The notes below the pieces were generated by a model. That model worked only from the letters and a program-made list of their open reading frames with translations, ran no database searches and had not been told where the DNA came from. Both the position numbers and the translations under genes were made by a program. DNA of 64,000 nt from Nyssa sinensis. Lineage: Eukaryota > Streptophyta > Magnoliopsida > Cornales > Nyssaceae. Shown here piece by piece: positions 25,621 to 38,100 of this stretch. Where the stretch lies: the NCBI GenBank assembly GCA_008638375.1, contig CM018035.1, positions 3,461,501 through 3,525,500 of the forward strand. The letters run 5' to 3'. How positions within the stretch are numbered: the stretch's first letter is position 1; each line of letters opens with the position of its first letter.

Positions 25621-28600
25621 AAAAAAAATATATTATAAAACTGACCAATTATATCTTATAAATTTTTTTTAATAACTTAATTTTTTTATATTACTTAATT
25701 TATAAATTTTGTAATTAAATAATATTATTAGATATAAAATATAATTAAAATATCTATTATACAAAACAAAATTTCTAACTTCTCAACTTTTAGAAAATTA
25801 CATCTCCCTTAAATTTTAGTAGAAATTGTAGTTTTTTCATTTCAACAAAATTCTCTCTCTCTCTATATATATAACCAAAGAAAACATTTTAACTAGGGAG
25901 TTTACTGGTAATAAAAAATGTGTTAAATACTTGTGGTATAAAAAAATATACTATGAATAAAAAAAAATAAGAATAAAAACAAATAATATATTACAAAAAT
26001 TGAATACAAAAACAAACAAATGAAGAATAAATTTTGTGTACAAAAATTAATAAATATTTTTTCAGATAAAAAAATAAGAAAATAAAGTTTAAATAAATAA
26101 ATTATATTAAAAAATTATAAACGACCTTATTTAAAGTAGTTAGTTTTAAGTTTCAAATTCTCTCGAGTCAGTTCTGCCTAAACTTCACCTAAAAAAATGA
26201 CCGTTTAAAACATATATTTGTTATGCTAACCTCAGTTGTAAAAGTAAAATTTTTGTGTACCAGTTGGTACGAGTAATATGCACGCAATTACACTTATATA
26301 ATACGAATCAATCTGGTTGTAGAACTAGAATCTTTATATGGGAAATTGGTTGTTCACAAAACTTTTTCTTTATCCTTTGCATATTCATCTTTTTGAAATT
26401 CCATACCCATTCTTTTAGATATTTATTAATCCCAAGTAAGGTGCAAAGCCTCTTCAACAAAGACCTTTTCTTTCTCTTCTTTTAACATGTATGTTAGTTA
26501 ATATTATAATACTGTCAACAAAGTTTGAACTTTGAATCTAAAATCTTAACAATTGATATACTCTTATACCATAATAAATTATCAATTTATTTAAAAATTA
26601 AAATTATTATAGAAAATATAATTTTAATATTATATTTTCTAACAGTTTCTGTTCAAATATGATATACTTTTATATTTTCAAAATAGTGAGTTTTTACCTA
26701 TTCATATATATATATATATATTGATTTTTTAAAAAAAATAAAATAAAAAATAGGATAGACCTACTTTACGTGAGAGAGAAGACTCCTAAAATTAAAGAAA
26801 AAGTTATTCTACTAGCATGTAATTTAAAAAAGAAAAAAGGAAAAAGTAGAAGAAAGTAATCACGTGTTCTTTCAAACTATATTCATGCCTTCTGAGTTTT
26901 AACATATACAATAAAGTCCTTGAAAAGAAAACTTGTATATTCATTTTGGAATCTCCAACTAAGGTCATGGTCTCTGATAAGAGAACTTTTTATATTTTTT
27001 TATCATTTAAAATTACCTTTACTAATAATTTTTATAAAAACATGTTTACTTCATATTTTAGTAATAAATACTATAGAGGGACTTTTAAAAAAGATTATTA
27101 ATTATTTGATATTAAAATTATTGTTTACTCACCATTTTATTAATTTTTTTAAAAATAATAATTAATAAAAAATGATTAAATTTTAAGATATTACTTCTTA
27201 TAGGAATGAGTAGAGGTATCATTTGTTTTAAGCAAGTGCCATTGTGTGTCCAAATTTGAAAGGCAGCCCATTGTATTATTTGGAAAAGCCTAGTGGATTA
27301 AAGTGCAAGGAACCCATTTTAGTTGGCTCTGTGATTCCACGTGTATGATGGAGGGTTTGCCAACTGTATTGTCAAAAAAAGGCATGACTTTAGAGAATTG
27401 TTAAAAATAATCACAGAATTTATTTACATTTTCAAAAAAACAGTTTTTTAATTTTAAAATACGAAATACGTTTTTTAAAATAATTATTTTTTAATTTTTT
27501 AAAATTAAAAATAATTATAAAATTTTAAAATATATTTTAAAATTTTTTTCAAAAAATTATATCTATATCACTATCTAAATGAAACTTATATTTCTATTTA
27601 ATGCATGTACATCAAGTCACGTCACAAAATTTCACGTAACAACGAAGTTTCAAACTTTTAGTCACACACGATCCACATCTTGAGGTTGGTCTCACGGACA
27701 GGTGTGGGCCACCGTCGTCGTGGCCGTGGGGCAATCAGGATTTACATCGTCTTGCAGACGGGACCTCGTGAATGTCAGAGCTTTTGGTTCGCAATATTTA
27801 ATGTTCTTTTTTTAAAAAGTTTTCAACAGTTTTAATGAAGGAGTAGGACCCGTGCCCGACTCTGCTGACCGTGTGCTCGTGCCATCAGATCCCAAAAGCT
27901 TCAAGAGTCGGACCTTTTCCATTGATAGCAGGATATGTAACCCACCTTAGACAAATTAGCGTCGTTGCTATATGTAATTGTGGGGCCGTTTGGGAAATGG
28001 GATTTACATTTTCGTTGTTAAGTAAATTAAAGTTCTTTCATTAATTTAGGTACTTGAGCTTCAAAATCATTAAAAAAATAATTTTATAAAATACAAATAA
28101 ACAAATGAGTGTGTAAATAAAAATTCTCTCAATTATTTCTAAATAACTTTAATCAAATACTCAATTTTCCAGAATCAATCATACATAGCTTACAACCGAA
28201 ACATTATATTTCTAGACGTTCGTCTCTTTCTAAGCTGGGAGGATAGAATTAACAGAAGAAAAAGTGTGTAAGTTTTGCGATATAGATGGTTAAGTCAATG
28301 GTCTAATCAATTATCAAATATACAAAAATTATTATTTTTTTATCTCCTAAAAACCCAATATATTATATTATACAAATGACAGCTTCTGAATTGTCCAGAC
28401 CATTCAATCACCGCAGACCAGATTTTTAAAATGAAGCCAAAAAGGGCATGAATTTCGGTTTACCTCTGAAAGTAGAAGAGGCTTTATCTGAGCCACAGCT
28501 CAGCTTCCCAACCTTGTATTGCCCCTTGGCCACCAGGTGTGGGAAAATTGCTAAATTTGCCAAGCCAGCACTCAGAAACTTCTATCAATGGCATGTTGCT

Positions 28601-29154
28601 ACAACTTTCGAGTTACCAAAAAAAAAAAATATATCATTCTATCTCAAGTTCTGAACTGATCACGGGATGATGAAAGTCGTAATCTGGTTATCTTCCAGCT
28701 ATAGAAGTTATCATCTGGTGTACAGGAATGATCTAACTACTGAATAACACAAATAACAAGGAAGGAAGAAGGTACCCAGATGGCTGGTTATACCCAGTTG
28801 ATGGCATTTTGCACAAACAGATGGCGCATGTTTGATGCCTTTGACAATATATCCTAGCAAAATAAAAGGAAAAGAAGTGGCAATATTTTTTGGGAGAACA
28901 AAAAAATGAGCCCACTCTTATTAACAATTAATCAAATAATAAACAGGTAGTCGTTTTCAAGTTGAAAAAGTAAGCTGCCACACTAGGATTCGAGCTATAC
29001 AATATTATGCCGTAAAATTATGATACACTGTATCTGACAAGCCAATATCTTTACTATATCCGCAATCAAAACATTTGAAGAATAAAATCTGATGAGTATA
29101 AACTGCACCATTGATATGACTAGCTGGAAGAGGCTATCAGGAGAATCAACTTTA

Positions 29155-32100
29155 TCACGCAATGCCCATAGATGAGCTCAATACCTGGATCTGTGGAGAA
29201 ATGCCAGGGAGAAATGAAAATATAATACAAAAAAGCTAAAAATAAATAAAAACTGGAAAACTACTTATTATCAAGAAACAATACACAAAAAGCTGTTGCA
29301 AAACAGAGTACCTTATTTACAAGCAAATTTACTTGTTCTCTATACATCTCCTTTAAGTCCACAATATCAGCACGAAGTTCTTCCAGCTAACCAAACATCA
29401 CCACTTCCACATATCAGAACTAAATTAAAATAAGACATTTTTCCATGTTATGAAGGAAGATATAAAGCTATAGTTAGTATTAGCCTCTACCACCACACCA
29501 CCATCAGTACTACAATTATAAACAAATGCAAATTTATAGAAAATTAGAGAAAAAGAAGTGTCCTGTAAATGTTCTGGGTTGGACTGGCTGTTATAATTCT
29601 CTTTTTGACTTTTTGGCAATTAAAAAGACTCAAGTTTAATTTCTTTTCCTAAACCTTGGCCATCAGATGTGCTGTCAAGTTTGATTAATATGTCAGGTCA
29701 CGCAACACACTGCTGAAGCACCAATCCAATTTCTGCAGTAAAAATTCATCCCCACTCAAACCATCTTTTGAGTAACAGAACAAGATGCCAAAAAAAGAAA
29801 GGTCAGCTTGGAGCCTTGGTTGGAGTATCTGCCGGTGTAAGATTATGGGGGAGAGCCATCCTCGCTCACTTGCTCAGTTTTATGGGGAGAGACAAACAAG
29901 ACGAGGATCTATAAAGATTTCTTCAATAACATAAATATGGTGCTTTTGCAAGTTTTTACTTGCTTGTTCATTTCAAAAACTTTTTAAAACCCACTTAGGC
30001 TATCCCCTTGAGACCAATCATCCCTCTGCAGTTTTGTGCTAAGTTACTAGGATTAACACTTTGTCATTACGTCAACCAAAATGTTATGTAGCAAATAAAA
30101 AGAAATTAAGGGCTTATACCTAACACTTGGTGTAAATATAACATAATTAGTTACACTTCATCTCCCAATCAATTCTGGTTATTGCACAAGTCACGTCATC
30201 ACAATGATTATTATTTGCCTGGGTTCCTTTGACACACCAAATCACCTTCATGAAAAACTCTCCGCATTGTTTCATTAAGGAAATAATAACGAAATAAAGG
30301 GAACTCTCTCCAAGTTTCTACACCATAGAAAATAGCCACAGTTGCAAACCTCTCCAAAACATGATGCTAAGGCCCAACTATCATCTAAAACTTTACTCCA
30401 TTAAGAATTTCGTCAACATAACTATATTGAAAAATATCACATGCACATGATTTCTATTAATTTCTGTAAGTAAAAAAAACCAAGTTTATCATTATTTTGG
30501 GATCAATCTCTTGCAATGTTACCTGGAACATAGATTGTTAATTCGTTATAGTACGTGAAATGGGAACGAAACCGGAAACGGAGATCGTCACTTGTTATAA
30601 AACATGGTACATTAGGGATGGGTTTCTTTAGATCACTTTATTAGAACGAAATACGTTTATTTGGAATGTGATGCTCTTCAATTATATTTGTAACAATATT
30701 CATATATATTGCGAAAAAATTCTAATGAATCCAGGCCATTACAAAATAAAATTTTCAACGATGTAAGTGGGTATTTTCTTGTTTATGATATGATTTTTTT
30801 AGGTTTTGATATTTTAGGTTGGAATGCTAAATCTTTCAGTTCCTATATCGGTAATGATTTAGGTTTTGGATCATGCGATCCAATGCACTAGAGGAGAGCA
30901 AATTGTGGTAACTATGGTCTCTTGTTTTTCACTTGAAACAATAACAGTAATAGAAAAGTAATCAAGCCCCAATTGAAGCCAATTTTTTCATCATGCTAAA
31001 ACATTTATCCTCACATGAATATCTTGCTTTGTAAAATAGATGTGTCTTGATGTTGCAAACCTTTTTTTTTTCTCTTAATTTGATCAGTAAAAGTAATAAG
31101 TATAAAGAAGGTGCCCAAGGGGGGCAAACCCACAATTACAAAAAATGGACGGCTATAAAAATTAAAGCCTAAGTTCTCCTAAGAAATAAACAAAAGAATC
31201 TAAATACATGGGATTTGCCTCTTTAATCCAAAAGTATAGTATATGAAAGAAAAAAAATCAAAACAAAAAAGAAACTGTTATTACCCCTCAAAAATCCTCC
31301 TATTTACCACCCAAGTGGTTGGTCCAGTAGGTAAGAACTCGAATTTCCCTAACTCATTGCTTGGGTTCGAGTCTCCATAGTTGCTCGGTGGGGTTAAAGC
31401 TACTCTTTAGCGCCCAAAGCACACGGTGGGACCTAAGTTTCGGCCCCGACGTAGGTGCAGGCGAGGTCTTCCACAGATAGTTGTGTAGTGTTAAGGGGCA
31501 ATGCATCCCTGGCAGATATGTGGAGTAACCTATCTGCATATCCATTTTTGCAACCAAAAAAAAAAAAATCCTCCAATTTCTCCCCCTTAATAAGCGCCAC
31601 CCCAGACAAAGGGGAGCCATCCTCTTAACCAATCCTCACTTCCTTCCTAAACCGGCAGCACCTCCATCCTAAAAACACCTCCATAATAGAGGCTGGCAGA
31701 CTCAATGAAGTTGAAATGGTTTAAAACAGAAAATGAAAAGTAAAAAGTTACCATAGGATACATAGGCATTACTTCCTAGTCTACTCAGAATTGCAGAGAG
31801 GTGAGACATAGAGGATACGTTCAAAATTACAGAACGCCAGACCCAGAATGCTTCTTGGAAACAAGCTGCCATCATATTTGTGTAGGATAAGAAGATTGCT
31901 TTGTTGTTCACAACTTCTTATATTATCCTCCAAAATAAAGGAAAGTGGCTTCCTTTTTTCCATTTTAGGAGGCTGCTTTCCGGGTAATACGAAGGATGAC
32001 CACGTCGAATTAATAACATATAGAGTACCATGTTAATGAAGCATGCTAACATTACAATTTCTATCGATAAACCTTTTCGATAAGTTTGTTTGCTATTAAT

Positions 32101-35100
32101 GAGAAATTTATTTACCTCCTCATCACGTTCACCCATTAGTTCCAGTGCTGAAGAGTGCCTCCGTCTTAGTGCTTCTAGCTCTGCTCGTATGCCAGGAAGC
32201 ATGGCAGCCTCTGTCCGTAATTTCTCACACTGTGACCAAAGTAGTGAATCTTCAGATAAACAATATGAAAGAGAATTAGACTGATAATGCATAGAAACAC
32301 ACCTGTCCAGTCATTTTAACCAACTCCTCAGCAAGAGAGTCACGAATAGATTCCATCGATGCCTGGAGTGAACAACAGACCAATAAATGTGTGACTAAAT
32401 GCAGCACTGCAGGCACAGATTTGCAATGTAAATGGGGTAAAATGAAAATCACAACATGAATAGATGTGGTGGGAAATATTGGTTAAGTGCAACACAATGA
32501 TACTCCATACCAGTCGAGACATGTAAGATGCAAGTTCACCCTCCTTCTGACGACGGGTAGCTTCAAAAGCACCTGGCGTCATGCTCTTCATAAAGTATGG
32601 ACTCATGGTTGTCTCTCCTGGATTTCTTCGTTCAGAGAAACTCTCAGATGAGTCTAAAGATGCTTGCAGAAAGAAACTCTCCTCCATACTGCCTAAGCTA
32701 CTAGCACTTGAAAGTTTGCGGGTCAAACTTCCTGAACAAAGTTTAAATTACATGGAGGAATAAATAGGAAGATAGCACACGATAATTAAAATAAATCCGG
32801 AGTAGTTACCATTTTCAAAAGTAGATTTGTGTTTTGTTATTGGACTCTGATCAGATACAGCAGACGACTGAAGGTGAGCTGCCCTCTCCAGCTCCAACCG
32901 AGCAGCTTTCTCCCGATCTATCTCCTGTCAATATATTGGAAGCCTAATTTAGGAAACTTATATGTGGCATTGACAATTTACAGTACAAATAGAGAAGGCA
33001 TATTTGAATAGCCATACAAAACCAAAGATGTGGGTGGAACAAAGGCTTTCATTGTTGCAATTTACTGACATTAATTTTTCAAAAAAAAACATTGGTGCAA
33101 GATTCCTGTCTAGTCCTGAAAGGGTCTCACATAAAAACTAAATTGACCGAGCCTCCTTCCCTCTCAATCCTAAGGAACCAAGGTCGAAAAGATTGAAAAA
33201 ACAATCAATTGTTGCACCAGAAACTTGGCAATGAATCTCCACTGCAAAACCTTCACCCAACCCTTAATGAAAGCCATGGCAAGAACACCAATTGCCACAA
33301 CCCACTTCTAATTATCATTTCATGCCCATAACAACCATTGACACATCATCAACACTTCAGGACCTTAAGGTGTTTCCCTGCAACTACTGTTCTAAGAGAT
33401 CTAGATTTTCCTTGAAGCGATTAATAGTTACTGCTCAGCGGAGTACTTCAATTTTCCTCTAAACATTAGCTTGAATGGTATCACCTCCACCTCCCAATAG
33501 AAGGTCGAAGGTTCAATTCCCAATCGGGACATAGTGGGTGTGTGTCTTACCTATAAAAAAAAAATTATTAGTAAACTATCTTCCAAGTTTTTGACAACCA
33601 AAGTTGAAAATCCAGAAATTCTATCATTAGAAAATCATCAGAGGCAATTCTGGTGAAGAAACAAAGGGAGAGAAAGATATTCTTAAAAATAATAATAATA
33701 TAATGATAAAGAAAGAAGAAAGATATACAAGTGACCCAACGTGAACATTAAAGAAGGATTTAATTTAGGGTAATTTTTGTTAAAGCTAAAGTGGGAAGTT
33801 TACCTCTACTTAATTCACTTCAAACTAACTCCCCCCCACCCACCCAATATCATGTGCGCACGAGGGGTGGGGGTTTGGGTTGGGGCTTTTGGTCTCTCTC
33901 TCTCTCTCTCTTTGAGAGTGGGGGAGGTGGTTTATAAAAAAAATAAATAAAAGTGGGTGCAAATTTCTGAAAGAGTAGCACAAAATTAAGGGCTTTCTTC
34001 CCTCTATATAGCAGAAAGCTCAAGACCTAGTAGATTTTAGCTATGGCCAGTTAGGCATAAAGATTCTACATGCAAGATGCATCTTTGAAGTGTTTCATTC
34101 GAGATGCAACATTACAACATTAATAGATCTTGTACCAATCAAAAAAAAAAACTGATAGATCTTGTAAAAACGAAAGACCCACAAGACCACCTGCTGCAAA
34201 AGTTCCCGGTGTGTTGCTGCTTCTTGTAAATCTTGCTTGTATTTCTTCCTGAGTTCCCTAATTTCTTCTTCAAGCTGGTCAACACGACCTTCATGAGTAT
34301 CAGCTTCCTCCTTTGCTGCAAGATACTCCTGCCTATTTTCTGCTGCTCTCTGTCTCTCCTTTTCAAGGGACCTACTTAGCTGTGTCTGCTCAGCTCTAAG
34401 ACATGAAATCTGCAACATCTCACTAGTGTAAGCTAATCATAAAAATAGAGCTCATCACTAGCACTGATTATGGCCAGAGGAAACAGATCAACCTGAGCTT
34501 CAAGAACATTTATTCGAGATAAGGTTTGAGATAAGCGTTCATTTACAGACCGCTCTTTTTCCTCCGCAGCAGCAGCTTTGGCTTCTGCTTCCTGCAGATT
34601 CAAATTTTAGAGCATATGAACAGTTAAGTATAAAAATCATAGGTATAGACCATTTTTAGAAACCTGAAGCCGCGAGTTTAGGGATCTCTCAACAGCAGCC
34701 CACGCTTCTGCCCTTGTGGCAGTTGTCTCCTGTTACCAGTAGAGAAAGGAGTCAAACCAATCATATCAAAAATAAATAAATCGTAATCTTTAAAGGCACG
34801 TGTAAATGTCGTGCCCAAACCAACCTGCATAGCCTCAATCTGCCTTAAAAGAGGCCTAGTAGATTCAGGAACTTGTGATATCAACTCCTCACACCGACGC
34901 TCACTTGCCTGGATACCAATGATACGCATTGCATCAAATTTGAAACAAAATTGATCACAACAGACTAAAAGAATTTTTTTTTTTTTTTAAAAAAATGCAA
35001 ATTACAAATAAGTAAACTAAACTATTACTTAATTGTTGCCTAACCAAGGAAACTCAACATACTTGATATCGTTTTTGAACATCCTCAATGTCTCTACATA

Positions 35101-38100
35101 GCATATCTTCTCTAAAACCCTGCCTGCAACATAAAAAGGAGATTCAGAAAAAGGGGGAAAAAAAGGTTTTTTACAGGTACACTGGATGTAACTTGCAATC
35201 TCAACATCTCAAACAAGAACCTGCTGCTCCTTTCTGGTTAGAGTTTGCCTTAATTCTTCAAGTGTCTGGACTAGCATAGCTTCACGTTCCTCAGCCTCTC
35301 TTAGACGACTCTCTAGTTCAGTTCTTGCTTCATTGTTGGCCCGTTCCTCTGCTAATGTTTCAGCTTCCTTGGCTGCACTCAAAGCATTTGTGTAGTATTC
35401 TTTTTGAGCTGCAAGTTCTGCCTGGTGGTTTTCGATTGTTTCTTGCAGCAAATTCTCAGTCGCTGCCTTATCCCTTCTTATACTCTCTACTTTATTCTCT
35501 TCTACCTGAAATGGAACAAACAACAGCCATAGCATTGAATAAATTATAAAAAAGCAATTTAAAAAAACATCACAACAGAGCAGGTATGGTCATCAGAGCA
35601 CTGGATTTTATAACTTGGCTTTTCTCTCCCCTTTAATTGAAAAAATGGATTATAAGAGAAGGAATTCACAAAAAATCTTTGGAAACCAGAAGAAGATGAC
35701 AGGTAAGGTAGAGAAAAATTGAGGAGCTAAAAAAAGAAGTTTACTTCCACGTGAATCACAAACATTAACCATGGGATGCAACTCAATGAAAAATAAATAC
35801 AAATAGATCTTTCCCAGTTGTTAAGGGATAAACTAATTATCTTCTGTCACATGGTATATTTTTGGCAGAAGGAAGAAATAAACAACCAATTGAAAATGAT
35901 TAGGTCAATATCATCCACAGTACGCCTAATGACAGATAGAATATTATTTAGCACTGAAATAATGGTTCGAAATTTTTTTTTGAGAATTACCTGTAGCTTG
36001 GAAATTAATCCTTTCTTCTCTTCTTCAAAGTCTCTAATCTAGCTTTCACAAAAGAAGAAAGATTGGTTAAAATTAACAAAGATATAACAGCAACAGGATT
36101 AGGTTTTCAACAAGAAGATACCCAGGACTAGGAGAAACAGATTGCATACCTGTGCCCTTAACTTCCTAATCTGAGATTCTTGAGCAGCTTGTTTTTTTGA
36201 AAGCTCTTCACCTGCCATGAATAGTGGTGAATATTGTCAAACACGAACAACATTTAAAGAAGGGCCCTGATACTCTGTTAATAAAGGCATTCTACATCGT
36301 TATAAGGAGTTAAAGTAAGATTTGAATTTTCTGAAGAATAAAAGAAAAGACAAATTTGTCCAGTTGGATTTCACTCTCCAATATAAAAAAAAGAAAAAAG
36401 TTCCATGCTCCATGTTTGCCAAATTATAGCAATTTATTAGTCAATAACTCCAACTTCATTATAATTTTCAAAGGCCATGTTCACCAAATCAATAAACTCT
36501 ATGCAGCTGATGACCCAGAGTCAACATATAGTGGATAATTGTGACTCATCAACATGAAGTTCCCACTCCACACTGTACTATTTGAAGGCCAATAGAGAAA
36601 ACGGCAAACGCTTGCTGCCTACCTGTCCCAAGGATCAAAATTTCATTTCATTTCTATTGAAACAACAGGAAATGTTTCGGTTTCTCAATGAATCGAATTG
36701 AAACACAACTGGAATCCCGAAATTAACATTTCTATGAAAACAACGTTGTTTCCATCGAAACATACTTTTTTCATGAAGATTTACCAAACTTGGTCAAAAC
36801 ATACCTGAAACAGTTTATATCAGTAATAATTATAAAAGTTAGTAAAAAATAATATCTTTATTTTCTCAAATGTAGGACTGCCTTGAAAGATTAAGATGGA
36901 AAAATACAAGAAACCTCTATTGAAAAAATAAAACAATAGAGTAGTAGTAGTGAAAATGAAAAAATAGCGAATATTTTAATACTTAGTAATAATTATAATA
37001 GACTTAACTTGTTATTTGTTTACTTAAATTTTTATTTTATGTGTAACTTATATCAAATTATTTATTTAATGTATTTTTTAATAGTACATATTTCCTATGT
37101 ATCGTGTTGTATTTAATTATAACAATTTCACATATTTATAAAAAAAATCATAATAATTTCATATTACTTAAAAATTAACTTTGAAATTTTTATAGTTGTT
37201 TTTTAACTAGTGAAAAGTTATTTGATATTAATGACTAATTTACATTTACGTTTCATTTCTCAATTCCCCTTAATATCCTCTTTTGTGAATGGATTGTACC
37301 ATAAAATATTTTCAATTAATTATAATATTTATTTTTACATGTTCATCTATTTTACTTTATACTTTCAACTGTTTCTACGCATTTAATTTTTTTTTTTAAT
37401 CATTTGCACCGTGTTTCCAAAATGTTTTTGTTTCCTACGAAATTGAAACAATACTCTGAAACAATATTTTGATCCATGACCTGTCCACAACATGCAATCA
37501 ACGTCATCAAACACCAATCTACCTGTCCACAGCATGCAATCGACAACAGCAAACCCCCATCTACCCAGTCCAACAACAGCACAAGGTCAAGCCCCATTCC
37601 ACCTGATTTGCCTGTTGTATAGACAGGCATCAGAAAGCCAAGCACCACGCCAGCATTGCACACTGACACCATAAAATATCCAGCAGCAGGGCCTAGGGAT
37701 TCTGTGCAAACATATTGACAACAGGTCCCAAGTCCCAACTAAGCTGCTGCTCCTTAACTTGGCAGCCAGTGTAACATCTTTGAGACCAGGATTCAAGCTA
37801 GCTAGTATATATATAGTTTATACATATATGTGTGTGTATGTATGTATATTGGAAACAAGAGGATCCTCACCCGTAGGTGAGACTAATCTGTGGTGGCTTA
37901 CATGCAGGCCCCCAAGCACATGCACCAGGTTAGTAATTGAAAATCCTGCGGGGGCTGGCCCCAAGGAGGGAGAGTTGATTCAGTGACTCCGTTTCACAAG
38001 GAATGGTCCAGGGCCACTGTTCCTCATCCTCAGGGTTTGGTATTATAGCTTTGTGAAGCTGCAAGTTCTCATGCTAATGAGTGCACTTTCCCTTCAACTT

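Larger units (their letters stand above)
24530..29154. other. Spacer between SGB1 and GC5, with SGB1 promoter side and GC5 3' UTR
   Basis: The first part lies upstream of SGB1 and the last ~400 bases should include the GC5 3' UTR. The middle is very AT-rich. A GC-richer island at about 27660-27960 is not coding. A frame of 111 codons at 24534-24869 (plus) overlaps the presumed SGB1 leader/promoter and has no recognisable protein features. Confidence 0.5.

Noticed and set aside
27660..27960. GC-richer island as an exon
   Set aside because: No frame of useful length with splice sites is visible; possibly regulatory but nothing specific can be shown.
33462..33568. tRNA gene
   Set aside because: A and B boxes are present but there is no acceptor stem or anticodon arm, and it has an A tail; better explained as a SINE. 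The same holds for the other A/B-box copies.
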